From Romanomermis culicivorax (taxonomy: Eukaryota; Nematoda; Enoplea; Mermithida; Mermithidae): DNA of 64,000 nucleotides. The notes under the pieces were generated by a model, which was given only the letters and a program-made list of their open reading frames with translations, made no database searches and was not told the origin of the DNA. Made by a program: the position numbers and the translations under genes. Positions 13,801 to 26,911 of the stretch are shown one piece after another (the first letter of the stretch is position 1; every line of letters starts with the position of its first letter). The stretch lies in NCBI GenBank assembly GCA_963922205.1, contig CAWUHX010000220.1, forward strand, positions 386,781 through 450,780, in the 5' to 3' direction.

Positions 13801-14379
13801 GGGGTCGGTTTCATCAAAGAGATTTAAGCTCCAGCTGAGCCGCAGCTTAAGCTATAGCTTAACTCTATATACTATACTATTGCCGTTAAGCTGCAGCTCA
13901 GCTGTAGCTTAACTCATACACACAAAACATATCGAGAAAGTTAAGCTGCAACTGAGCTGCACCTTAACCACAATGTCATTAACTTATCATTAAGTTTGTC
14001 GATACGTTTTGTGTGCATGGGTTAAGCTACAGCTGAGCTACAGCTTAATGGCAATGGTATAACATATATATAGTCTGTTTTTTATAAAATGCTTCCAAAT
14101 TGAAAACCGACACAAATCAGCACTGTCATGAAAATCGCTAACATAGAGCTTTACTGTAAAATTTTTCACTCGAAAAATTGTTAAAGATTAGTACAGTATG
14201 CTCACAAATTTCCTCTCCTATATGATATATTGTCCATCGGCAAGTCGTGATAATATGGAATACTACTTGCTTTCCATTTTCATTATTTAGAAGCATTACA
14301 AGAAAAACAGACTATAGTTAAGCTACAGCTTAAGCTGCAGCTCAGCTGGAGCTTAAGTCTCTTTGATGAAAAAGGCTCC
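13801..14379. mobile_element. Foldback element, copy 2, with nested MITE
   Basis: GGTCGGTTTCATCAAAGAGA at the left and TCTCTTTGATGAAAAAGGCT at the right. The element is interrupted by a TAGTCTG MITE at 14071-14314. The arms consist of alternating AGCTGCAGCT- and AGCTTAAGCT-like palindromic words. Confidence 0.8.
14071..14314 (+). mobile_element. TAGTCTG MITE nested in a foldback element
   Basis: 244 bp, TAGTCTG to CAGACTA, inserted in the 13801-14379 foldback. Comparison with the uninterrupted foldback at 19443 and with the similar site at 39205 shows that TA was duplicated on insertion. Confidence 0.88.
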
Positions 14380-17079
14380 AGTTTTTCGCTTATTACTGTA
14401 AAACCTCTGAAGAATATTTTTCGTCTTCATTATCATTTCTATATCGTAGCTTTGGGATTCTGTACTGTAAGGTTTTGATAATTTTATATAACTTCCATAT
14501 TTATGTACTGACTAATACACTGAATCTCGCGGCAATTGGTAGGTTTTCTAATAACATTGCAAAAACACAGCCCTCACGAACATTGGCTACCAGAGTATTA
14601 ATTAAAGTCAGCTTTAGAATGGCTTCTGTTATGTGGTTGGAACACGGGGGCTTACAGAGGGATTTCTAATCTGGCAGAAAAGGAAAAGGATTTGGAACCA
14701 AAAACTAATTAGAAAAGGACTAGTTTCACCGAGTGGTCTGCTATAAATCAACGAGTCACTTTTTTTCTTGAGTTATAAAACAGGCGCTTCAATATACGAC
14801 TGTCCTTGTTTTTACTGTAGTGAGATGAAAGAGTGACCTGGCTTCCGAAGATAGGCAGTTTATCTCGTTAAATTTTTAGAATCGTTGGTTTTCTTCTTGA
14901 GTCAAAATATCGTATCTCTGCGCATAGTTTGCTTTGTGATGCATTTTTAATAAACAATAGATGCAAATCTTGTAGCACTCCAAGCCAGCCAAACTGTATA
15001 GGGTGTCTAGAGTTCTATTATGATTTACAGTTAGTCGGAACACCTCGGCGTATGCTGTGGAAATGGTGTAAAATTTCGATTTCTCGTTGGGCTATACTGC
15101 GACATCATATCCGAACACATCCGGTATATTGTGTAGTTTTGTATGCCCAGTATCTTCCAGACTTTATTTTTCATGGAAGCCAAAATTCGAATAGCTAGAG
15201 TATCCTAAACTTCCGAATTTTCCATTTTTTCAGCATTTCATGTTATGTACACCCGATTCAATAGTACAAAGCCCAGAAAAGGCGTATTCGTGTATCAAAA
15301 CATTCATTGTGCAGGAGAAAATTTCATATAACTTGGTAAGCAAAAATTTTCTAATCTTGTACTTTACAGGTTCTATATTTTAATGTGTCAAAAAAGTTGT
15401 GAAAAAAGCCGAAAAATTCATTTGTAACTCTTTCCTGGTACCTTCCAGTAGGATGCCACCAAACTTGTTTCCCCATTTCTGTAGGCTCTCATTTATTTAA
15501 AATTCCCATCCGATTTGCATACCGTTTTGGAAGCTGTAGAGATTTCTGCACATCGCGTTGTCATTCGAATATGATTTTGAATCTGCATAAATCCCCAACC
15601 GATAATGTTCTGATAAAACAGGAATAGCATTCAAAGAAAAAACTTGGCTCGAAGTCACGATAAGCATTCATTGATCTAGCTATTATGGTTGTTGGATTTT
15701 AGAAATCGAATGATTGTTTGAAATTCATTTACAGAAAAACGGAAAGAGTTACTCCGATAGAGTTCGTTGTAGAGCTTTTTCTGACAGCTTATATAACAAA
15801 AAAGTGTCAAACAGTCGACATTCATTTTGTAATATTTCGCAGTCACGATTTTCTTTCAATTAATTACTGAAGAGAGGAATTCTTGTTACATCTCTTCTGA
15901 GACACCTTCATTGTGAATAGATCGATGAAATTGTACCAGCCATCCTTTTTATTCCCCTAAACTGAACACTTTCAATGGTTCATGCATCTTGTTAATGGCA
16001 TATTCAGTGAGATTGATCAGAATTTTGGCATCAACTTTGAGAACGCTAATAGCTCCCAAATACAGCCCCCAAAGCGGTATGCAAATCTGATCGATATCAC
16101 AATATGTTGAATACTATATTGGCTGCAGAAACTAAGAAAAAAATTCTGCGGCACCCTATATGGCTTCAACGTTTCAAATTAGTTTTTCGGTTTATTGCGA
16201 CTTTTTTGAAATTTGAAAGAACTATAAAGTATAAAGTAAGGGATAAGAAAATTTTTTGCATACCGGTTTTCTTTCTGCATACAATGAACATTTGGCTAAA
16301 GGGTCATGTCTTTTCTGAGCTGTGATATTTTGAAATACGTATACAGACCGAAATGTGCCAAAAAATGCAAAAAATTCCAAACTCTGGGGCAGTGTTGCAA
16401 CGCGAATTTCGAAATTTATGAGAAGCGAATGTTTGAAATATCTCATTTTATAGATTTATACTCCAATCTTGCGTCCATATATGGTGTTATTTTAACAGCC
16501 ACAATTTTCCGGGTCTATATTTTCTTATGTAAATCATGTAATCATGTTGAACGCAAGAGTCTCCGAATCAGAGCACAAAGATTATGGTTGGTATATTAAT
16601 ATTCGCATTCAAGGAATTATAGATGAACAATTCACCTGCTGATTGACTGTATCAATATTGCAAAACGTTTTTATGCACGATCTACAAAAGAACGTCAATA
16701 TAACAAAGATGGGTAATGAATTGCAGTAATCACGCCTATCCAGCTCAGAATTCTGCTATTGCAGAGTTCAGACTTAATCTAGATGGTCGGATAACACTTC
16801 AGTATTCTTTCCTCCACACAAAACATATAACATGTTTAATTTTAGACTTTTATTGCAAACTTATAATGGTTTTCTTGCATTATTCGTGGACGAATGCCAA
16901 GAAAGCCGTAAAATTTTGTGGAAGTTCAAATTTTTTTCGATGACAGGTTATATTGCTTTTATGATCAGAAGGAAGGGCAACTGCGACGATGGTCCCTGTT
17001 TAGTCCTTAAAATCTTTATTGATTTCGAGGCACTTCATTATTGACTATTTACCTTGAAATGACAGACGCAGGCACAACC
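14380..17079. other. Gene-free stretch
   Basis: The 89-codon + frame at 14929-15198 and the overlapping frames near 16222-16599 have no family features. No RNA genes seen. Confidence 0.45.
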
Positions 17080-17400
17080 AAAAAGATAGGTTCAATTTAA
17101 TACGCAATTTTCACGAAGTGCAAAACTTTTTACAGTAGAAAACACTAAATTTCTCCATGACAATGGGAGCGATAAGATCATCGAAAAATCGCGATACTCA
17201 TCCACATTTGATTTGGTAGGAACTGTGTTTGTCAGAAAAATGTTGGACCATATAACAAGCTAACGAGAAAATTTTCAATCTATATATTTACCGCTAATGG
17301 ACGAAAAAATTTCTTCATATAGTTTTTCCGTGTTCAAAAGAACAGGATCGTTGCACCGATCATTTTAAATGAATGGAGTACAATCGAAATTTAGGTAAGG
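17080..17400 (+). repeat. Dispersed ~390-bp repeat, copy
   Basis: Shares the order GTTCAATTTAATACGCAATT, TACAGTAGAAAACAC, CATGACAATGGGAG and CGATCATTTTAAATGAATGG with copies at 54340 and 55290. Confidence 0.6.
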
Positions 17401-19442
17401 GCCATACGGATCTTGTTAATGATTTTTTTGGGCATTGCAGAACCAAAAAACAGCAACCTAATGTAAATAACACACCATCACTTGTGTGTAACCAAGGAGC
17501 CACAGTAAACAGACTACATTTTGCGAAACGAAGGCTTAGACTCTAGTCCTGTTGGTCCTCCCAGTTTAATAGGGATGAAATTTTTTTTATATAGCGACAA
17601 TGAGTTCTTCAAAATTAGAATCTGAATAGACATTCAGCTTGCTGACATCAAAGTTTTTTTCGATGTAACTTAAAACAGCTGAGGTTCATTCTAACAATGC
17701 TTAGACTATAACAGATCGGACATGCTTATATGCTAATTAATTCTACCCTAATTAGATTGCCTTATCTCGCAGGACTATTCGAATCGTAATATTTTCTAAT
17801 AACGTGTCACAAAATCAACGAAGCGGCCCGCTCCAATCAAGAACTTACCTCGCCATCTCTACCCATTACAGTACATTCTATATATTTATCCACGTCACGG
17901 GCGAACATTTCTAGTTTCCTTTTCCTCCTTTTGGAGTCTGCATGTGTGTGACCTCAATCTAAATAATCACGCAGTTTTCTTTCCAATCTGACCTAAAAAC
18001 TCAAATGATCAAGTTGCTAGGCGATACAAAGTTTTGCCTCGAATAAATTTCCTGTGAACGAGCAGAGCATTTTTGAGGACTCCTGATGTGAATTCACGCA
18101 CATGCTAATTTTCTACAGCTAATTTTTCGTTGATTCTGGAGCAGCTACTGAAATGAAGAAGGAAGTTTAGCGGTATCCCAGGCAAGGACAGTGCACATAA
18201 TCGACATTGTGCATCTCAGTGCAAGATGTGAAAATTTTTTATAACTATGTCTTTTATAGGCTGAGGTGTACTGAATGCCGCTTACGGACCAAAAATGCAG
18301 GAGAAGTAAAAAATGTCAAACTTTCGTGTACAGCATCTATGCGAATTGAATTTAGGTTTTCACACAATATATATATATATGTCTGCATCTGAATCTATCC
18401 AATACGTCTAATTTTCAGTTATGACTAATTTTTAGTCGAACTTCAGAGCCATGTGACTTCGTACAGTTTTTGCAAATCTTAACCCAAGATTTCTACACTA
18501 TGTCGTCATATTTCATGGGTTGACCACACGTCAACAACTCAGGCAGCAAAAAAAATGAACTTTATCAATACTATCTCTTACACACTCGTCGTGGAACGAA
18601 ACACCATTCGTCCAAATTAGCAGCGAGGATTAGCAATTCAAAGTGAGGCCATAGATTTTTGGGTGAAACACTGAATAATCAGATGATAGAGCATGTCGAG
18701 ATTTCCCAGGAGAATATTGACACCAAACATCTGTAGCAACGAAAATCTATATGATCAACTAAATTCTAGAAAAACTTAACCACCCATAACTCGCATTAAA
18801 AATGAGGGGACGCCATTTGAAGTCAATAGATCTCAACGAAATGTATCAATTGATACACGATTTGCGTCTTACAAGAAATAATTCCTTCTTGGAAAGTAAT
18901 TATTAGGGGATAAACCTACTGTCTGGTTGAGGTCAAACTATTTCTGGCAGAGCTAGTAGTGAATTATGCGAAAATCAATCAATCGGTCATGTTAAATTGT
19001 ATTAAGAATGAATGCTATATGAATCAGTTAGATGATTTAACATCTCGGGACGTCCTGAAGTTTCGGTAACCTTTCTTACCCCTTGCAGAAAACACTCAAA
19101 TTTTTTATAATCTATATTCTGCCCTGCTGCATCGTTCAATTATTTTGTCAGTTTTTTAACGACGTTTTTCCGTTTGTGCGCCTTAACTCCATAAATGTTC
19201 ATTTTTTCTACAATAAATAATTGTCTTATCTCTATAATGACATGAAGAATGTTGAAAGTTTGCAAATGCGTTCATCCGAAATGATAAAAATTTTTTGCAT
19301 TATCGTAAAATTTGTAAAAGTTCATTTTATCGAAAAATAGCTTATCGATATTATCTTTTCATGTGACCGTATTTCTTGACGTCACCGTCGACTGCTCTCT
19401 TACGAGTCGAATGCTGGCTATAGGCTAGTTGCGCAACAACCC
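17401..19442. other. Gene-free stretch
   Basis: AT-rich, with a short (TA)n run near 18368. No exons or defined repeats recognised. Confidence 0.5.
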
Positions 19443-19694
19443 AGGAGCCGGTTTCATCCAAGAGACTTAAGCTTCAGCTAAGTTGCAGCTTAACCTGCAA
19501 CTTAACTCCGTATGTTATAACATTGCCGTGAAGGTTCAGCTCAGCTGCAGATGACCTTCCGGATATGTTTTCTGGGTATTGATTAAGCTGCAGCCGAGCT
19601 GCATATTAACGACAATGGTATGACATATACAGTTAAGCTACGGCTTAAGTTGTAGCTCAACTGTAGCTTAAATCGCTTTGATGAAACCGGGCCC
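19443..19694. mobile_element. Foldback element, copy 3 (uninterrupted)
   Basis: GGAGCCGGTTTCATCCAAGA to GATGAAACCGGGCCC, intact across the site where copy 2 is interrupted (TATACAGTTAAGCT). Confidence 0.78.
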
Positions 19695-20114
19695 AGGCGT
19701 CACACTTCATTAGATGTGGCCTTGTTCTATTTTGTGGTGTTGTTCCTATAATGCTTAGCAGGAAATATGTGTTTTAGCTTATGAAATCTACTTCTCCTCA
19801 CTTGAGTACAATAAACAAGGTAGAGGCGCTGGTCAAATCAATATTATTAGAGATATCGAAAGTAGGACTATTTTTGAAGTTTTTTCTTTTTCATCTTGTT
19901 GATCTTTCATTTCTATCAGTCAAAGTTATGGCCCCGACTATAAATATACTCAACAGTAATACTTCAAATGGTTACATTGATGCTATTCATTGTTAGAATA
20001 TATTTTTTTCTCGATCGACGCATCATTCTCTGATTCTTTAATTTTCGTTCTGTTCACTTCTAGACATCTTGGCCTTGAAAAAAAAAACCAAGGAGGCACC
20101 GGGAATTTTTCCTG

Positions 20115-20260
20115 TAGTCTATTTTTTATAAAATGCTTGTAAGTGGAAAAATGACACAAAGTTTTTAGACCATGTGTAATTACTCAAAAAAATGCTCAGG
20201 GTCAATTGAGAAGGCTCACAAATTTCCAGTCCTATGCAACTTATGATTTAGCTCCAAATA
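20115..20260 (+). mobile_element. TAGTCTG MITE, 3'-truncated
   Basis: TAGTCTATTTTTTATAAAAT start and internal CTCACAAATTTCCAGTCCTA, then the similarity stops. Confidence 0.6.
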
Positions 20261-22639
20261 GTGAATAGCAGTGTCAATTCAGAGACCATACGAGTTATAG
20301 TAAATTCGATAGCCCGCATGAACCTAAGTAATGTTACACTGACCATGGCTGTTCATAGTATTCTTTCCACTGAAATTTGTGTTAAAGTGCTAAACAGTTG
20401 AAGGTCTGCCTATACTGGAAAATCACACTCGAAAATGCTTCGCCGACATAAAAAAGTTTCGTACCAGAATTCGGCCTGCTCCCACAGCCTTTTCTATCTG
20501 TGTGCTTTTGAATTTCGTCAAAGTTCAGAACTATTATTTCACAAAGTATTAGAGATGAACGTTTCTTCTAATGAACACTATTGTAGTGGTCACAATATCT
20601 GTTTAATGCTCGTCTCAGCATCTTTCAGACTCCCCCGTTGCTTTGACCCGGTATAGACGAACTTATCATTGTGGGGGGGGGGGGTGCACGTGCAAATTTT
20701 AGTTTAAATATGAGTTTGAGCAAAATAGATTAGTGTAACTCGCATGCTTATTTTGAATTTACACCTGAAGATCTTCCATCATGACAACAACGGTACATTG
20801 AGCAGGATGTAATGCAGTAAAATTATAGAAGATTATATTTAATATGATTATCTAACAATTTTTTTAATGAGGCTTGTCAGATTTTCTATTACATAATCGT
20901 TAGTCCACTCCAGATATCTTCATCTGGACAGTTTCTCCACTCCTGCTGATTCATAATATTTTATAGAGTCATATTCTAGAATGGAAGTGATTATGTTTGG
21001 GGACAGTTTACTTTATCGTACAGCATTCAGTGGACAATCGATGCTCGCCAATTTTACAGTCATTATTTTCTGTCGACTGTTCTAAACCTCGTTCTGTCAG
21101 ATTGTTCGCTACAGTCTTTCATTCCTCATTATGATGAAATTATTCATTTTTAACTCACGTCGTTTTGTTTCAAAAATTCAGCGCAGTAGGCCGTCGCTAA
21201 TTTTTTCTCATTTTCATTCGCTTTTTAATGAGCAGTTCAGATTTCTTAGAAACGAACTTGAGTAGAAGTTCCTCTTCCATTGTTCGTCGACTCTGCATGA
21301 TATATATATATTGCTAGAAATGATTTTTCACATATCTTGAACTCATTTTCCCTGAAAATTGATCGGCAGGTAGAGTATTCTAAACGTTTCGATATATTTA
21401 CTGTAGAAAGTTAGTCGACATCTAAGGATAACCACACATGTAGAATTGAAGTGTTTTTACATAGACTAAACGATTTTACGCGTAATTGTTGCATATTTAA
21501 GTCTTATTTGAACTATAATTCGTGTGAATGTTGGAATGTTTGTCCACATCTGACTTCCTTACTTTGGTATCAAAACATGCATTTATGAACACTGACACCG
21601 AATTTTCGATCAGTGTATGATTGCTCAGACAATCGCAAGTTGTCAGATGCACCACAGTACGCATTGTATGATGCGTGAATAGATCTTTTGCATATTCTGA
21701 TGTAGTATAGCGAGAAGGCTCAGAAATAGTGAATGTCAGACTGTGGGAAATATCGTCTCGATATCGTAATATAAAGCTCCAATCAGTACACCCTGTTGAT
21801 AGTGTATTAATTTTTAACAAGGACATCAATTTACATCACCGAGTTATTATTTTCTCTCTCCTTTCTGCCAATTATCTATAATTTTCGGTCCATGAACCTC
21901 CATCTTCATCATGTGAAATCGTTTTTTTAGGATATTGGCACGCGAGCTTCCAGTTTTGTAGTCAAATTTTTTATTCGTCTTCTTGTTTTTCTCCTCCAAC
22001 TACATTCTTGGGAATGTCACTCAACTGAAACAACGTTTTTGGAGAACATGCTCGATTTTCTGTCTTATGTCTTTTGAAGCATGTAAGCGTGTGCACCTCT
22101 TTTCTTCTGCATAGTAATCATTTTTTCAATTAATTCATGCATGACTCTTTCAACTTGCTTAGTCTTTAAGCGAGCCTATAACTGATTTTTGCGAAAATCA
22201 GTTCTTGTTTCTCTGTTGGCAAGATTAAAGAACGGATGACCAACTTTTTCATCAAGAATATTGATTGAAAACATGGTTCTAGTTTTGCACTTTTTTTGAA
22301 TCAGAACTCGGGTGATCCAATTATCAAAATTTTACCGTAGCTCAGCATTTTACTGTAATCGTCTCTGCAGGAAATGAATACAGAGGTTTTTGAAGTTTCG
22401 CAAAACTTATTGTGACATTTTGTTCTGTATGAAGATTTTTTGCGGAAATTTTTTGAACGCGTTAACCTGATAACAGTTGGAACGATCCTTATTCACAAGA
22501 TGTGAGGTCAATTTTCATACTTTTCATCATCATTCTTGTCTTAAAACCTGCACTACATAGACAGACGACGACAGAATTTTGTATTTCGTAATCATAATCT
22601 GATGAGAAAAGAGTTATGCAGTACTGAATCATAGGTGGC
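20261..22639. other. Gene-free stretch
   Basis: A G run near 20673-20684 is followed by GTGCACGTGC. The 110-codon - strand frame at 21497-21829 has no recognisable domain. Confidence 0.45.
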
Positions 22640-23099
22640 GCGACAGCGTCAACCTATAATATACTTGGCCCCCAAATTTCATGTCCCCCCCCCCCTTAGA
22701 GCCAAAACGGTGAGAGCTAGAACCTTCGGGTTTTTTGCATAATATCGGGCATAGGGGCAAACTATGGGGTGCCTTTCGTCATTTCGCCTCTATCTGCAAG
22801 TGGTGCTCGGTGGGGCCCCAAAAATAGGTAAAAAACGCACTTTTTAAGGCCCCCCAGTTCCACCATGCCCAGCAATCGGTGTGCCATATCCAACGTCCAT
22901 ACTTCGGCCTCAGCATCTTGGGGGTGTAATCTCAAATGCGAATTTTTCTTTTTTTGAAATATGGCCTCAATTCAATTATATGGTTGTCCAAAGTCCCGGA
23001 AAACGCCAAATTTCCCAATTTTGTTATATAATACTATGGATTCAAAAAAATAGTTTTTGCAGCATAATGCACTACTAATTTTTTAGCAGTTTCAAATAA
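22640..23099. other. GC-richer, C-tract-containing block before the hairpin array
   Basis: Contains a run of eleven or more C near 22684, GGGGCCCC-like words and a distinctly different base composition from its flanks. Probably part of the repeat unit that carries the adjoining 98-bp array. No gene recognised. Confidence 0.4.
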
Positions 23100-24140
23100 A
23101 CCTGTAGCCTTATTGAGATTTTTGGGCTGCAAGGGTTTTCGACCATTGGGAATTTGATGGATGCGGTCACTTTACACAAAAAATTATCCCGGGTGTAAAC
23201 AAGCGTATTTCCGTGATTTTTCAGTGGAGGGAGTTTTCGACCGCGGGGAATTCAACAGACGTCCTCACTTTACACGAAAAATTATCCCGGGTGTAAACAA
23301 GCGTATATCCGTGATTTTTCAGTGGAGGGAGTTTTCGACCGCGGGGAATTCAATAGACGCCCTTACTTTACACGAAAAATTATCCCGGGTGTAAACAAGC
23401 GTATTTCCCTGATTTTTCAGTGGTGGGAGTTTTCGACTGCGGGGAATTCAATAGACGTCCTCACTTTACACAAATAAATCATCCACGGTGTAAACAAGCG
23501 TACTGCCGTAATTTTTTTGTGGATGAGATTTTCGACCACGAGGAATTCAATGAATGTGATCACTTTACACCAAAAATTATCCAGTGTGTAAAGAAACGTA
23601 TTTTCGTGATTTTTTGCTGGAAGGGGTTTTCGACCACAGGGAATTTGATAAATGCGATCACTTTACACAAAAAGTTATCCCGGTTGTAAACAAACGTATT
23701 TTCGCGATTTCCTGGTGGGCGGGGTTTTCGATCACGGAGAATTTGATGAATGCAATCATCTTACAAAAAAAAACTATCGCGGGTGTAAACAAGCGTCTTT
23801 TCGTGATTTTTATGGAAGGGGTTTTCGACTGCGGGGAATTCAATGGATGTGTCACTTTACACAAAAAAATTATAAGTATGTTTTCGTGAGTTGAATGTGG
23901 GAGGGGTTTTCGACCACTGGGAATTTAATGAAAGTGATCACTTTACACACTAATTCATATTGAGTGTAAAAAAATGTATTTCTGCGATTTTCGAGGGAAG
24001 ATGTTTCTGACCATGGGAAATTTAATGGACGGAGTCAGTTTACACGTGTAAACAAATGTATTTCTGCGATTTTTTTGGTTGAAGGATTCTAAACTATGAG
24101 GAATTCAATAGATATGGTCACCTTTCAGTATCTTTACAAC
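23100..24140 (+). repeat. 98-bp tandem array with an internal hairpin in each unit
   Basis: TTTTCGACC-like boxes recur at 23136, 23234, 23332, 23430, 23529, 23627, 23725 and 23822, then less regularly to about 24085, so roughly ten units. Each unit carries TTTACAC and, after 18-25 bases, GTGTAAA. Divergence increases towards the right. Because 98 is not a multiple of three, open frames across it shift phase from unit to unit and are not genes. Confidence 0.92.
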
Positions 24141-24308
24141 GTTTTTAAAGTAATATGCGGTTTACACATCCTTTACTTTTGCCGGAGGTGAGAATTCGTT
24201 GCTTGAAGTTTTTTTATTGTTTTTTTGAAGGGCAGATGACCAAATTTAAAACTTAAATGTGCTTCTATGAAGGTTTTCGTGCATGGTTGAGGCCCACTAA
24301 AAAGAGGT

Positions 24309-26051
24309 GAACTAGTTTATTAGAAAATGCCCCGATGGGGCAGAAAAAAGGAGAATATACTTGCTTCGACAGTTGCCATGGTAGAAAAAGAAGTGGACTA
24401 GATTTTTGAGAACTTGGGTTAAAGTTGGGAAAAATTCACTTCCTTTACATTGGATTTTCATTCTTTCTCAAAAAAATTGCCTATGTCTGTGAAAAAGTAT
24501 ATTCTGCAGCTGAGTGCATCAACACACCTTCTAACCAACCATGTGCATCTCTGAAATTTTTAGGAGAGTACAGGCGTGGACCTTGATGTTTTAGCATTTT
24601 GTGAGACAAAAAATTCAAAAAAAGGTTGACCAAAAAATTTTTTGTATAACAAATTTTCCAGTTCCAAAACCCTTGTGGAAGTTTGTACCCCCATGTCTTC
24701 TCTCACACATGTTTGCTTCCAACTGTGTTAAACATTTTTACTGAATTTGGTGTCAACAAAAGGAATCATGTGGGAAAGTGGCTTATAAAATCCCATTCAG
24801 CTTTTTTAGAAAAAGAGCTACAGCACAAAGTCTTCTAAGAACTAAATTGATTGTGCAAGATACGTTTCATTCACTCATTTTATATGAAATATCGCATAGA
24901 ATTCACTCCGTAAGTTCTACCGATTGCAAGCTAGAAACAAATTTATTCTCTTCTATTTGACTATTGAACAAAATAGCATCATTCACAGTTTTTGAGAGCA
25001 TCATTCACAGATTTAAACTGAAATTTGCAGAAAAAGCGCTTTTTGCGGGATTGCAAATGGGAAGCAATTTCACCCATCTTTGTCGCTCCAATCTTGCTTT
25101 CAAAAAAGTCGTACTGTTGCCGTGGGAGTGCGAGTAGAGTCCGGGAGAACCGGGTAGGTGATTTCGCGCACACTCCTGACATAGGCAGGCCTAAATCAGG
25201 TGCGTTTTTGTATGCTTTACTCTGTTCTCCCATTTGCAGATCGGTGCCCAATCACTGTAACCAAATTCCAGTTGCACTAAAGGGGTCTGAGCTTAAGCTC
25301 ATGGTAATCTCGAACAAAAAGGCCACTCAGTTTGATCTCAAGTTCGGTATAAATTTAATGTCATCCGGTTCATAATGAGCTCAATGCCGAGATTATCCCC
25401 AGCTCAAGCTGTTGGGTTGCACTAAAATTTTCGCATAATTTTCTCATCTCTAAAGCAAATAAATATAAAAATTTCTGCAATTCCCAAACCCGAACTTAAA
25501 CCTCAGTTTTAGTTAATCCTGAAGTGAGTATGATTTGTGCATTGGAAGAAAATAATTTGGACATTGTGAATAGCTCAAACTCAAGATCATCAATTTAATC
25601 CCGATGTTGAAATTAGCTTCATGTTGGGTTAGTGCAACGAACCTCAGGTTCCTTTGTAGTTCTGAAAATGACTATAATATGCCTCCCTCACTATTTCTCA
25701 GCTAGTGTGAAAGGCAGGAGTTTTGAATTGGTCGGGAGTTAGAATGCTATCGGTTTATCATTTCTTTACACTTGAAGTCAGGTGCATATAATTTTCATAT
25801 AGGAAAAGTTTACTGTAGGTGATGCCAGTTGAAGGACAAAATGCACGTGCTGCAGAATATACTTTTTCACAGACATAGACAATTTTTTTTAAGAAAGAAT
25901 GAAAATCCAATATAAAGGAAGTGAATTTTTCCCAACTTTGACCCAAGTTCTCAAAAATCTAGTCCACTTCTTTTTCTTCCATGGCAACTGTCGAAGCAAG
26001 TATATTCTCCTTTTTTCTGCCCCATCGGGGCATTTTCTAATAAACTAGTTC
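24309..26051. mobile_element. Inverted-repeat element with 203-bp near-identical arms
   Basis: The left arm 24309-24510 and right arm 25849-26051 are reverse complements with only a few differences. Each contains the small hairpin GCCCCGATGGGGC. The arms enclose about 1.34 kb. No transposase was recognised, so this is a candidate large-TIR or foldback element, or an inverted duplication. Confidence 0.75.
24511..25848. other. Interior of the inverted-repeat element
   Basis: No gene recognised. Contains a smaller repeat family with TTGCACTAA in both orientations (25273, 25425, inverted near 25633) and GAGCTTAAGCTC. A related TTGGGTTGCACCAAA occurs at 38151. A 116-codon + frame at 25025 has no family features. 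Confidence 0.4.
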
Positions 26052-26911
26052 CATATACTTCACACTTACGACGTTTTTTTCTGGCTCCAATCGGCTCAAT
26101 TGGCTCTGTGACCCAACAATGTATCGATACAGTCGCCATTTCATTTCAGCGTTAGTCTCATATCAGCCACTGAACCGACCCAGCCACGATTTTTTCGCAT
26201 TAATCATTGATTTATCAATTATTTTGTTTCATCAACTGTATCACTTCAGCTACCAAGTCGATTTATCCAATGCAAGTAAACATATTACCGTAAACATACC
26301 GTATATCGCAATGAATCGGAATAGGAAATTACCCATAGATAAGCTCAGATCAGGAAAGAGTAATTAATAATTAGTCCACAAAATAAAACATTGGTTGAAT
26401 TGAGAAAGTAACTGAAAATCCGAGTGGCTGAATGACGCTAGTGGGTGAATCGATATTTCTTATAAAAACTTAATAGCGGAATCATCATAGGTAGCCGAAT
26501 GGACACAGTGGCGAAAAAAGAAATTTATTGACTAGTATAGTATTCAACGGAACTGGGATACTTTTGCATATGTTGGTCCTACAATTCAATATGGAAGTTC
26601 TGGAGTGTATTCCGACAATCAGGAATACTGTAGCCATTCCGCCGTGTCCACTCGAAAATATACGTGGAGAAACATCTATGCAGTATAAAAAGTTGTCCTG
26701 TGGCCAGAATCACTCGTTTATTCCCAATGATGGGTCTACGAAAATTGGGTGAAAGACAGGGTGAACGACAATTGGGTGAATGAGCTTATGTGGATAGAAA
26801 CGTAAAAATGTTTGGAATAAACAAAGGACATTGCAGTTTACATCGAATGAGCACCAAAATTCTGAAATTAGTTTTACACTAAAATTAGTTTAATCTCTGA
26901 CATGTTAGTTA

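Noticed and set aside
14929..15198. 89-codon + strand frame with several Cys and His
   Set aside because: Cys/His spacing fits no zinc-finger class and nothing around it looks like a gene.
23161..23894. Several 77-101 codon frames with similar repeated peptides
   Set aside because: They are translations of the 98-bp tandem array in changing phases. The repetition is in the DNA, not a protein family.
23100..24140. CRISPR-like array
   Set aside because: The period is about 98 bp with whole-unit similarity, so there are no unique spacers between short repeats, and the genome is eukaryotic.
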